From Sipunculus nudus (Eukaryota > Annelida > Sipuncula > Golfingiida > Sipunculidae): a DNA stretch of 64,000 nucleotides. The stretch covers positions 2,694,601 to 2,758,600 of the forward strand of contig CM049319.1 of the NCBI GenBank assembly GCA_026874595.1. Direction: 5' to 3'. Shown here one piece after another: positions 12,822 to 22,738 of this stretch. A model generated the notes under the pieces. It was given only the letters and a program-made list of their open reading frames with translations, searched no databases and was not told where the DNA came from. A program made the position numbers and the translations under genes. Position 1 is the stretch's first letter, and each line of letters begins with the position of its first letter.

Positions 12822-13112
12822 TCAGTGACAGTCGTGACTTAAGTTGGGTCTTAATTGCATGTAAACAAGTGTCTGCGTCTTTTTAGTGACCAGCAACCCT
12901 CTACATTCCAGCCATCTCTTTAGTTGACATACGGAATGTTGACTGATGTAAGCATGGAAAATTAACCTTGTATCCGGAAAATCATTTTCAGTCAGCTTTA
13001 TGTTATAAAACCCCCAAGATCTTTTCATGACTAACGTACTCTTATTAACACCATGCACAGTAGGACAGCGTGTGTTTGTCCTACTCGGCTTTGTATGTGT
13101 ACTACGTAGCAC
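12822..13112 (-). CDS. candidate exon or pseudogene with SAP-like segment
   Basis: A 96-codon minus frame. Its C-terminal third contains SVCQLKRWLECRGLLVTKK, which resembles the SAP-type helix-turn-helix (LKxWLxxRGLxxxGKK) found at the N-terminus of YqaJ-type or transposon-associated proteins common in marine invertebrates. A second methionine at about residue 30 (MKRSWGFYNIKL) is a plausible real start. The canonical Gly after VT is missing, and the frame stops soon after the motif, so this is either a short first exon or a decayed copy. The family call is inference from the pattern only. Confidence 0.3.
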   Translation of the reverse strand: MLRSTHTKPSRTNTRCPTVHGVNKSTLVMKRSWGFYNIKLTENDFPDTRLIFHAYISQHSVCQLKRWLECRGLLVTKKTQTLVYMQLRPNLSHDCH

Positions 13113-13383
13113 ACAACGCAGATAGTGATGACGCGTGACCGATCAGCGCTATTGTCTGTTGGCTTAATTTACTGACCATTCACTTCTATTCGGATTATCT
13201 TTGCTTTTGATGCATTTATGTCTCGTTTCTTTTCAATGAAGGTCAAGCAAGGATGCAATGAAATATACGCATCCACAGAGGTTTGTTTGTTGGTATATGT
13301 TATATCTGCCTTCCTTAGTGACTAGAATGTATAGGAAAAAACGTATATGACAAAGTTCTAATTTCTGATAATGGTAAGCTGTA

Positions 13384-13385
<2 letters not shown>

Positions 13386-13460
<75 letters not shown>
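13386..13460. repeat. (TA)n microsatellite
   Basis: About 75 bp of pure TA. Confidence 0.97.
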
Positions 13461-13463
<3 letters not shown>

Positions 13464-13626
13464 GTTCTGAAAAAGAAAGATCTTCAATAGGCCACCCCGA
13501 AATATACCAGGGCACAATTAGACGATGAAACGTGGCATATATATTGTGAGTCTATTACAGATAAACACGTATAACGTAGTTGTTTTTTTGTCTCATATAT
13601 TCTGTACTTGAGAAGGTGACAGAGAA

Positions 13627-13650
13627 CCCCCCCCCCCCCCCCCCCCCCCC
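13627..13650. repeat. poly-C tract
   Basis: A run of 24 C residues, the longest of about ten C/G homopolymers in the window. Confidence 0.97.
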
Positions 13651-13828
13651 ATCTCCCAGACTCACTAAGGCGCCATCTGACGATTGAAAGTGACAATATA
13701 GTATGAACCTGTGATTGATAATCCTGTATTACAGTTTTTCCTATTTATTTAGTCTGCACGTCAGAGGATTGAACTGGTCTTCTACATCTGTGTAACAGGG
13801 GCGGGTATGATTGGGTCGGCGGAGGCAC

Positions 13829-13892
13829 GTCACGTGACAGAAAGTTTCAACAGGAGATCGTGCATTATTGGACAAGAAGAACCGAATTAAGG
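13829..13892 (+). promoter_or_regulatory. E-box palindrome with possible first exon
   Basis: GTCACGTGAC, a perfect 10-bp palindrome with the CACGTG E-box core, lies at 13829-13838 in a local GC-rich patch. About 55 bp downstream is AAG followed by GTAGGAC, a good 5' splice-site match (after 13892). Together they suggest a promoter and non-coding first exon whose intron now contains the retrotransposon complex. No partner coding exon was found. Confidence 0.25.
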
Positions 13893-14105
13893 TAGGACTA
13901 ATTGAATGATATTCTCTATTTTAGTGTGCACTAGGTGAACATTCTATTCCAGGATAAACCCAAAATAGCTTGAAATTATATTCTAGAATGTTAAAACAGA
14001 GAAGCCAATGCATATCACCTGACATCTGAAAAACTTGCTCGTCCTTTTGATAAAAGAATTGGACATTTTTATCACAAAATATCGTAAAAAGAATACATAA
14101 CTTTA

Positions 14106-14433
14106 TGACCTTTACTATGTAGAAAGAGGAGAGACTTTATTTTGATGCCACCTTGATTAATACAGGACTTCAGTTTTGTGTGTGCCCGAACTATGTGTTG
14201 AAGATGGACCTCAGTTTCTCATATACCGGATTCAGTTAAGTATTTCGTTGCAGTTCGTTATTTAGAGACTCAGTTTTTCTTCAGAGACTTTGTTATAAAT
14301 TGCGTTATGTGTTGACTATCATATTATTTGTGTATGAATGTAAATATTGTAATATATTAATATAGCACTGTTTTTGCACCCATATTTTGGTTACGTATTA
14401 ATTTGAAGGTAACGTGTCAGAGCATATGTGTTA
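14106..14433 (+). mobile_element. element B: 5' LTR fragment (Gmr1-like)
   Basis: This 328-bp segment is a direct repeat of 28734-29060 with only scattered substitutions. The 28-kb copy is the 3' part of a longer LTR-like segment that begins after a purine tract at 28371, so this 5' copy lacks the first ~360 bp, including the TATA-like box. It stops where element A's LTR begins (14437). No flanking target duplication could be identified. Confidence 0.65.
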
Positions 14434-14436
14434 TAA

Positions 14437-14578
14437 ACTAACATAGGCCGGACTTGGCAACACACAAGCGGGTCGTTGACGACCCGAGCATTTGGCCTTG
14501 TGTTAATACAACCCCTTATTTAAGCAACCAGTTCTGGCGGTCTTGTCCTGGCGATGCAAGAAACAAATACCCTATACA
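14437..14578 (-). mobile_element. element A: truncated 3' LTR
   Basis: Read on the minus strand this begins TGTATAGGGTATTTG, immediately after a G-rich polypurine tract (14579-14603). It matches the first ~140 bp of the LTR copies that start at 24256. It includes the hairpin CGGGTCGT-tg-ACGACCCG at ~14470-14487. The remaining ~1.35 kb of the LTR is missing and B-element LTR sequence follows. Confidence 0.7.
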
Positions 14579-14603
14579 CTCCTCCCCCCCCCCCCCCCCC
14601 CCC
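14579..14603 (-). promoter_or_regulatory. polypurine tract of element A
   Basis: On the minus strand a run of about 19 G followed by AGGAG directly precedes the TGT that starts the 3' LTR. This is the expected position of the plus-strand primer in an LTR retrotransposon. The G-run may have expanded after insertion. Confidence 0.6.
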
Positions 14604-14802
14604 GGTTTCTGATTGGCGTCCCGCCAGTTTTAATGTATCAGACATTATGTAAAGAAAACTTAAGTGATTTATACAACGATATTTATGATGGTATGCCTGA
14701 ATATCACGATGGTTTTGACCAACATAGTATATAATTCTATGGAAGCTTATTTTAGTAAGTTTTACGAATTGAGGACTGACCATTCATTTGTTGGACTTTG
14801 TA

Positions 14803-15470
14803 TTACCTATTCTTAAATTCTACAATGTAATCACCCGAACGTAATTTCGCGGGTAATTGCCGTTGTCGCCTCGGACGGGCCAAAGGTGCATTATTTACAG
14901 GTGGTGCAGATTGATTTAAGCCGAGATCAGAAACATTTAAAGTGGACATCGGTTCATTGGTTTCCTCATCCGATATAACCGGATCCAGTGGAATAACTGG
15001 AACGTTCTGGTCGGATGATGTTTGGGAATGAACAGAGATATTTTCTAATATATTAATGGGAATTCCAGGGAATTCCTCTTCATCGGGGCTCAGTGGTATT
15101 GGTACCATATTATCATCTAATATCTCCCCATCGGGAGATAGACATTCTTGGATGTCAGGTAGTACATTATCACCTAATATATCGTCTGGAGATAGACACT
15201 CTTGAACTTTATCAACTGGTGGTACATTATTCGTTTGCGAAGCAAGTTGAGATGTAACCTGCTGAGGAACATCAGAATTCCTTTGATTATGCTGGTTTCT
15301 GTCAGAAACTCTAATAACAAGCGGTGTTGGTCATCAAATGAGTCGTCCGTCACGTCACTTTCGGAGGAGTCACTGGTATCAAAGGCAGATGTTACACGTT
15401 TCCTCGTACTGGGCGAGGGAGGAGATGTGAAAGGAAGATAGTCTACAGGTAAGAGTAAATTGCGGTGCAC
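14803..15470 (-). pseudogene. element A: C-terminal end of pol (integrase tail)
   Basis: Two minus frames, 15470-15174 and 15108-14803, are separated by a break and continue the integrase polyprotein. The tail is acidic and Pro/Ser-rich, and ends in a basic stretch with RPRRQRQLPAKLRSGDYI. Closing motifs of this kind are common at the end of animal Ty3/gypsy pol polyproteins. The last stop is at 14803, about 200 bp before the polypurine tract. Frame breaks make it non-functional. Confidence 0.6.
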
Positions 15471-15499
15471 AGTTCTACGGAGAAACTACACATACGGGA

Positions 15500-16408
15500 A
15501 TCCCTGCTTTGGGTTGTTCCTTCACCACATACACTTCTTTACCCCATTTATCTGCCAGTTTATTTCGACCAATGAGACCAAGATTACGGACGAGCACTTA
15601 ATCGTCCACGGCTAAAACAGTTCCGCGACAATGGCGATCATAGAGTTTCTTGTGACGTTGTTTGTTTGTTTCTGAAGCTCTTTGAGCTGTGTCATATGCA
15701 AATTTTAACTCTTTTTGGAGATCTGCAACATTACGTTTTATACGTCTTCCCTTGAGTTTGATTATCAACTCCAAGGATCAAATCGACTAAGAGTCTGGGG
15801 TGTTGCCCAAACATCAAGAAAAAAGGTGAGTACCCTGTGGCCTCGTTCCTTGTGCAATTGTACGCATGTGCAATTGTACGCATGAGTTAATGGACCTACA
15901 TATGATTTCCAATCTTTCTTTGGTTCGGATGCAAGGGTTCCCAACATGTTTAACAAGGTTCTGTTAAACCGTTCAACAGGGTTTCCTTGAGGATGGTACG
16001 GCGTTGTGTGGCTTTTCTTAATCCCTGCAAGTTGGCATAATTCTTTTATTACAGCAGATTCAACTGGCGACCTTGATCGCTATGGATTTGTAAGGGGAAG
16101 CCATAATGATTAATGAACGTGTCAAATAGAATCTTGGCGGTTGGTTTGGTTTTGGTAGTGTTACATGGGACGGCTTGAGCATATCGGATGTAATGGTCTG
16201 TCATCACCAAGATATTTTCTATGCCCCCTTTAGAAGGCTCTAAACTTAAAAAGTCTATGCATAGCAGTCCCATAGGCTCGGACGATGTCATACTTACTAA
16301 GGAGGCTACTACAGGCTGAGCTTTCCGCCTGACACATCGGGGACAGGTCTTTATATATGACTGTATATCACGAGTCATAGTGGGCCAAAAGAATCTGTCC
16401 TGTGCCAG
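15500..16408 (-). pseudogene. element A: integrase core
   Basis: Frames at 16378-16049 and 15956-15765 hold the integrase. YIKTCPRCVRRKA is the CxxC half of the zinc-binding HHCC module. LCIDFL carries the first catalytic Asp, and HSDQG the second Asp of the DDE triad. The following part (TxAYNCT, later FFLDVW) corresponds to the end of the core, but the region of the catalytic Glu lies in a stretch broken by frame changes. Integrase follows RNase H, the normal Ty3/gypsy order. It inserts the cDNA in the nucleus in active relatives; here it is broken. Confidence 0.75.
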
Positions 16409-17080
16409 CTAGAAACTGCGATTGCGTCCTAGGTGGCCTACTTTATCATGTATTCCTGACATCGCGACTGGTCTGAGTTTAGAGGGTATTACAAGTTGAA
16501 GTTGTTCTTCACCTTTGAAAACCCGCTTACCGTAGAGAATTTTATTCTTCAGAACCAGAGCTTTTAATTTCCTGTACACCAGGAGCTGATCAGCAGTCAA
16601 GTTCTCCCGACGGAGTTCAACATCGTCTCGGAGATTGAGAATGAATGGTTTAAGGACTGGATAATTGAACTGTTCAGCTTCTATGTCATATTTATGTGTA
16701 AACAGTGGAGTGTGGTTTAAAACCATTATCACAGAGGAATAAGGATGCTGACCCAAACTTGGCAAAATGTCAGGGGCAACCATACCTACTTCGCATATAG
16801 CTTTAACTACATCGTTTGTAAGGTTCTGTTCGTCGCGTTCTTGATCTTGTAATACACGGGGCATCCTCGATAATGCATCGGCGTCAATGTTATGTTTTCC
16901 TAAACGGTATTGGATATTGAAATCATAGTTAGCTAATTCTGCTATCCAGCGCTGACCAGTAGCATCTAGTCGGGCGCTGGACAGAATGTATGTTAGGGGA
17001 TTATTATCTGTGAAAACTGTAAATTTTGAAACGTAGAGGTTTTCTTTAAATTTATCTGTTACACACCATTTTAAGGCCAA
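16409..17080 (-). pseudogene. element A: RNase H C-terminal half and integrase zinc N-terminus
   Basis: A 223-codon minus frame. FTVFTDNNPLTYIL and the DADALSRMP ending are RNase H landmarks, the latter carrying the conserved last Asp region. About 150 residues later HDKVGHLGRNRSF is the His pair of the integrase HHCC finger. A stop at 17081-17083 separates it from the first RNase H part, and another stop cuts it in the zinc finger. In active relatives the enzyme degrades the RNA strand of the RNA-DNA hybrid in the virus-like particle. Confidence 0.8.
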
Positions 17081-17086
17081 GAATTC

Positions 17087-17992
17087 TTATTTGTGAGTGG
17101 GATACCGGCTTTCTGCGGGATTCAGACTACGACTAGCAAAGGCAATAGGCCTCTTTTGACCGTCTCGTTCTTGATATAGGATACCTGCTATGCTATCAAA
17201 ACTAGCATCTGTATGAACTATGAATGGTTTTGAAAATTCAGCAAAAGCAAATACCTGACTGAAACAAAGTAGTTGAATCAGTTGGTTAAACGCTTGTTGG
17301 TGTTGTTCTTTCCACTCAAATGATTCTTTCTTTACCGAGATAACTTTTCGTTTGTTTGGTTTCTTTTCAGGATCTTTTAGAAGATTGTGCATGGGCCGAG
17401 CTATTCTGGCAAAATCAGGGACAAATTGGCGATAAAAGCCGGCGAAGCCCACAAATCTACGGACATCTCGTATACAAGTTGGGGTTGGCCATTGCCGTAG
17501 AGCTTCAATCTTTTCGGGATCGGTGGCTACGCCCTTTTTTGACACTATATGACCTAGATACTTTATGTTATCTTGAAGAAAACAGCACTTAGTAGGTTTT
17601 AACTTTAAACCGGCGTTGGCAAGGCGTTTGAAAACAGAATCAAGTCTTTCAAGGTGTTCTGGAAAGGTCTTTAAGAATACTATGACATCATCTGGAAAGA
17701 GTAGACATTCTTTAAGATGCAAGTCGCCCATGATCTTTTGCATTAAGCGTTGGAACGTGGCTGGGGCATTTACTAAACCGAATGGCATGGTTTCCCATTC
17801 GTAAAAGCCTGAAGGGCCAATAGTAAAAGCCGTTTTATGTTTATCCTGATCGGCCACTTCCACCTGCTAATACCCAGATTTTAAATCAAGTGAAGTAAAG
17901 TACATGGCACCAATTAAAGAATCAAGGGTGTCATCAATTCTAGGGAGAGCATGTGCATCTCTGATGGTCCTACTGTTAAGAGTTCTGTAATC
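17087..17992 (-). pseudogene. element A: reverse transcriptase and start of RNase H
   Basis: Frame 17863-17087 (258 codons) holds MPFGLVNAPATFQ, the active-site motif FPDDVIVF (the usual Y-x-D-D with Phe and Pro in the first two places), YLGHIVS, and the connection FAGFYRQF. The RNase H start FIVHTDAS follows. The preceding part up to 17992 contains the LRFCVDYR and SLDLKSGY motifs but has a TAG where SGYWQ normally has Trp. Frameshift and stop together show decay. The clade within Ty3/gypsy could not be decided from motifs alone. Confidence 0.85.
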
Positions 17993-19209
17993 TACACAGA
18001 ATCTAAGTGAACCGTCACCCTTACGAATTTAGACGACAGGCGATGAAAATGAAGACTTGCTTTGATGACTTTTGCATCCAACATATCCCGTAAATGCTCT
18101 TTCACCTCTTGATAGAGTTGAGGTGGTTTCCGGCGATACCGTTCCCGAAAAAGTTCTGAATTGGTTAAAACGATATTATGCCTTACGATGTCAGTTCGTC
18201 CTATATCGGTGTCATTTTTGGAGAAGACGTGTTTCCACTTCTCTAATAGTTGGTGTAATTGTTTAGTTTCTGATTCGGTTAAGTTTTGTCCAACTCTAAC
18301 CAAATTAAGTATGGAATCTGTCTGGCTAGGTGGCAGTGTTGTGATTGGTGCTACCATGGAGGCTTCCTGTAAACTGCATAGTACAGATTTATTAGGAATA
18401 CACACCACATGACCATACAAGTTTTGTATTGTTACTGGGATACGATATTTAGTACCTCTGGAAAAATAAACCTCATGTAGTGATGAATGTAATACTAATC
18501 CAGCAGGCAATGAGTGCAACATATTAGGGTCTGTTACAACCAGATTTTTTCCTTGAGTAGACGCTCTACACATCCCATTGACCGTGACTGTACTGTGCGG
18601 CGGAACATTAATTGATTTGGTTGAATAAATACAATTTATGTTACCAAAGGCTTTCTTTTCCTTGGTATGGAGACACTGGAAAGCGATTTTCCATGGTGTA
18701 GAAATGTATTTTTTCTGTATGAAGTTAGTTCCGACCTGATGTTGTAGAGTCTGTCTGCATGAATTTAGAACGTTTGTGCCAAATAAAAAGGGAACTTCAT
18801 GGTTAAACTGAGTGTCTTTCATGACAAGTACCGGGACAGAAAATATTTGGTCAGGTAAAATTTCAGAATATATGAGGTCGACTGGTACAATGCCAATATA
18901 TTCGACTTGTTCTTCTGAAACTTGACGTAAATCAATCAGTTGTTCTACAGTAGTTAAACCATCTAATGAGAAATATTCTTTGAAAAACCATTCTGCAAAG
19001 GTACACACTTGTGATCCAGTATCAAGTAAGGCTTTACAAGGCACTTTATCAGCAATTAAGTGTACAATGTTTGTATTGCCTACAACTGGTACCGAAACAG
19101 GTGTTGTTGGTATGGGGTTAGAATATGAACCTGTGTTCTCCCCCGCACGAACACAGGGTGCTTTTAGTTTTTTAGCAAATTGCCATATTTGTCTCTCTTT
19201 GCATGACAT
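17992..19209 (-). pseudogene. element A: aspartic protease and RT N-terminus
   Basis: A 405-codon minus frame. KALLDTGSQVC at residues ~59-69 is the catalytic DTG motif of a retropepsin. FLFGTNVL at about residue 160 corresponds to the later hydrophobic-Gly motif. After a long linker, RHNIVLTNSELFRERYRR and YQEVKEHLRDMLDAKVI are the usual lead-in to the RT fingers. The frame is then lost by a shift near 18030. The protease would process the gag-pol polyprotein. Confidence 0.85.
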
Positions 19210-19720
19210 GTATCGATTTTATGGTTTGACCTCTTACAGCGTGTACAGTATACCGGATCTGTGTGATCTGTAACCGGAGAGGCGTTTGTTTGTGTCACAT
19301 TTGATTTGACCGGACGAGAAGCCCGTGTTTGTGTAGAAGAATGGGACTGTTCAATTTTGGATAGCCTTGTATCGAGAGCATCAAATCTCTTTACAAGTTT
19401 CCCAAAATGGGACGCTCTGTTTGTTCGGACTCACCGTATAGCTGCATCGATGATGCTACCCCTTTTTGTGGTTTCTGCATCTGCAATTCTAACGTACGGC
19501 AAGCTGCAAACAGCTCGTCAAAATCCTCATCAAAATCATAGCGATGCCTAGTGCCCGCTTGGATTTCTTTTGAATACAGACCATTCAAAAATTTAGACCT
19601 TAATTGTTGGTTATATTCTAACCTGGACATGGGTTGTTTCTTGTTAATATGATCACATGTTCATGTGTGGCATCAACTGGGACACCTTGAACATAGACAT
19701 CACACGCAATATCTGCCATT
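19204..19720 (-). pseudogene. element A: gag C-terminus with zinc knuckle
   Basis: Frame 19630-19391 has the helical, Glu/Arg-rich look of a capsid C-terminus (YNQQLRSKFLNGLY, LFAACRTLELQMQ). After a frame change, the region down to 19204 encodes a CCHC knuckle of the form C-T-R-C-x4-H-x4-C that binds RNA in gag proteins. It runs directly into the protease frame. The N-terminal gag is degraded and could not be traced reliably. Confidence 0.7.
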
Positions 19721-19854
19721 GTTGAGGCAAGATTGATGTCAAAACATATCTTATTCTTATGCTATATTGCTAGTTAATGCTTACGTTAGTATTGTCAAGT
19801 ATCTATGTCTAGTCCGTCTTACTAAAACCAGAAATGATCTGAGCGCAAGACAAT
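19721..19854 (-). other. element A: leader between 5' LTR and gag
   Basis: Short non-coding stretch expected to hold the primer-binding site. No convincing tRNA 3'-end complement beginning TGG could be identified directly next to the LTR end, so the primer is unknown. Confidence 0.4.
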
Positions 19855-21287
19855 GCAAAGTAATAACAACAAGGCAATGCAAAAGACTAATGAAAGGAAA
19901 ATATTAAAAGCCCGCAAACCCCACTGGATGCATAAAATTTCAAAGTAATACAAAATATCAATTTCCCTTTTAAAAACATAAGCTATACCCTATACATGCT
20001 GTTTTCACCCTGTTCATGCACAAAGTGCAATGTGACATGTATCACAGTTACACAGGGGAATATTACAAAGTTACAAAAAGCAATACATTACATGTACAAG
20101 AACAAGCACTTCAATGTGATGCAAGCAAATTTCATAGCGCATGCGCAAAGTTCATGCATAATAGTTCATATCAAATGCAGGAATAAGTTCATAAAGACCT
20201 AGGTCTATAGCGGGGAATAAATGTAAACAAAAGTGATACCTGTCGGAAGTGTCATGACGCGAGTGCCACCTGTCGACAATATCCGGCAAAGATGCGACGT
20301 CACGATCCTGTTGAATTGAGTGAGTGCTCCTATGGCGGCTTAAAAGAGTCTCTCGTAACTGTGCGCACCAAAATCACAAAACTCACTTTATTCGACGCAA
20401 GTCCAAGTCACTGATTTGAACTTAAACACACACACACCGCTGTGTTGAAACAAAAATCCATGCAGCGGAGTTAATCCATGCTATGGCCAACGAACCATGC
20501 AAATCATGCACGAAGCAAAAGGACGTGTCCATTCACTGGAGCTCCAAAGAAACGTGAAAAGACAGCGGTAGCGTAGCTGCTTGTGGAGGTACCCTCAACT
20601 TCACGGAATAAGTATACTTGGATAAACCAAGTATACCGAAAACTCTAGGCCGTTTGGAGACGGTAGATGGCACGAGCCAAGCTCTGCTACCATTTGTAAC
20701 GGTCCAGCCCCGATGCGGAGCGCAGACCGATGTTGTGGTATTTCATCGCGACCCTCCGAACCTCCCAGAAACGAACCAAGGACAAGTGGCGATACATCGT
20801 TTAATGACCCTGATGAAAAAAAAGATCATTGTGATGTGGAACGAGTGGTGTCGACAAAGTCCTATGGCAGAATCCATATATTACATATTACATATATTAC
20901 ATATAAGCGATACTGATTTTAAACACATAAAAACAGCTTAAACCTTAAAACTTCCAATGATGGCATTATGTACTATACTTTACAAAACACTAAAATATGA
21001 CTGCGAGTTGGAAAAGGAAATAAATGACTGATATTATTGACAAGGCAACTCTAAGAAGCTAAGGGAATGAAATAATTTCTCACCTGATGAAAAAAAGATC
21101 TATGTGAAGTGACACGAGTGGTGTCGACAAAGTCCTATGGCAGAGTGAGGGCTGAACGGACTTCGGGTCCGGGGTTTCCGCCACTCTGCACACTGTCAGG
21201 TGTTAGTTTGTTAATAAAGCTTATTTACATAACATAGGCCGGACTTGGCAACACACAAGCGGGTCGTTGACGACCCGAGTATTTTGG
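19855..21287 (-). mobile_element. element A: 5' LTR, start truncated
   Basis: This segment is almost identical to 22739-24170. Because element A lies on the minus strand, this is its 5' LTR. It lacks the first ~85 bp of the LTR (TGTAACGGG...), where B-element sequence is joined instead. On the minus strand it carries AATAAAGTGAG (~20390-20380), a candidate polyadenylation signal. A plus frame beginning MDKPSIPK (20618) lies inside both LTR copies but has no domain. Confidence 0.75.
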
Positions 21288-22738
21288 TAGAATCGCCCGC
21301 ATATATTGCATGTGGCCCAAGTGGCACACCTAGTCCAAAGGACTCAACTACAAATGTAGTACAGGGTAAACAGACCCTGAATAGAAATCTCGGTACGACT
21401 TTACAATCAGTACCTACCGGTCAGGGCTCGGCCCCGAGTGTAGAAATGAGTAAAGAAGTAATAGTTATACAACCAAATAGCCCTATATTGCCTATTATAG
21501 GTTTAGATATACATAATAGGATTCATTTTACAAATATATTTCCTCTGGAGTACAAATTAAATACCGCTAGTAGCATGTTGTTGATATCCAAATCCAGACG
21601 GGCAGCCATGATTTATTTTAAACAGATAATTACGGTATGGTAAACAATCTCCGTTCAGACTACCGTAAAGTATACCGGTCTGACCATGGGGGGGGTTTGG
21701 GGGGTCTCCCCCCACATTAAAAGCAGTTAATAATGTTTCTTTTTTGTTGTAGGAAATCTAAGGGGGGTATGGGGGGTTTCCCCCATCTTTTAAGTAGTTA
21801 ATAATATTTCTCAATAAATATTTTCATGATATTTACAACCATCGTTAGGTGGCGCTATTTATTACTCCACACCCAGATTTAAAAGCCCTCTTTTTCCTGT
21901 GACCTTCACATTGTCTTGCATGGTGTAATGGCATTAGTGTTCGAGTACTGAGCCGTGCTGCACAGGATATATTCCAGCGAGGACCAACTTCTGCTCTTTC
22001 ATGTGATATTCATGATTTATAATGTATACATGTACATACACATTTCTGAATAATAATAAAATGTCTTTCATCAACAGATAATGCCGCGGTAGGAAATAGA
22101 AGAGAAGACAATAGTGGTAGCAATATTTTATTCAGCTGTCCCAAATGTAGGTACTGATTGTAAATTCGCTCCGAAATCTCCAATGGAGTACAAACGGCGT
22201 AAAATCGCCTGATCAAAATGGGCAGGAACAGTTAAAGAAGGATAGGAGTGTAAAGAATGTAGAAGTTAGCATGAAAACTGATGCAAAAGAAATACAAAAA
22301 AAAGATCCTGATATTGCCTCCCTTAGAGAAAATGCATTGACTTAAGAGGAAGCAGATAAAGTTCCTACTTGTTTCCCCTTATAGAATGATGTACTCGTTA
22401 GAAAATATAGACCTCCCTCCATACCAGCGGACGAAACGTGGAAAACTCTTTATCAAACTGTAATTCCCCCCCCCCCCCCCGAGTATCGCTCAGAAATCTT
22501 TAAACTTGCGCATGATCATCCTATGGCAGGACACTTGGGTGTCAGGAAAAACAAACACAAAATTCTCCAACACTTCTATTGGCCAAAGTTAAAACGAGAC
22601 GTGGCGAAATACTGTCAAACTTGTCATGTGTGTCAAATGATTGGAAAACCAACCCACCAAATTAGTCCTGCGCCATACTCGCCCATACCAGCAACACATG
22701 ATGCGTTTGAATCAATAATACTTGACTGTGTAGGACCG
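21288..22738 (+). pseudogene. element B: second fragment (protease-integrase linker to integrase core)
   Basis: Outside the 783-bp insertion at 21391-22173, this matches 25331-25982 almost base for base. It holds the linker after the protease, then the integrase zinc finger with MAGHLGVRK (here the second zinc His is intact) and YCQTCHVC, and stops inside the core after ILDCVGP, the first catalytic Asp. There the next copy of the A LTR begins. A C-run at 22468 has 14 C where the other copy has six, shifting the frame. Confidence 0.8.
21391..22173. mobile_element. 783-bp MITE with 6-bp target duplication
   Basis: Ends are inverted: CGGTACGACTTTACAATCAG at 21391, and the reverse complement of CGGAGCGAATTTACAATCAG at the other end, with ~27 bp of TIR. 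AAATCT flanks both sides. The sister copy of element B has a single AAATCT at 25427-25432 with no insertion, so insertion site and duplication are proven within the window. No transposase frame is visible. Inside, two ~50-bp G/C-rich repeats (21687 and 21758) are tandem copies. A 6-bp duplication fits only a few superfamilies (some hAT lineages, Dada); the assignment is open. Confidence 0.85.

Noticed and set aside
20618-20941. Frame MDKPSIPK... found twice (20.6 and 23.5 kb)
   Set aside because: It lies inside both copies of element A's LTR, duplicated with it, and has no recognised domain.
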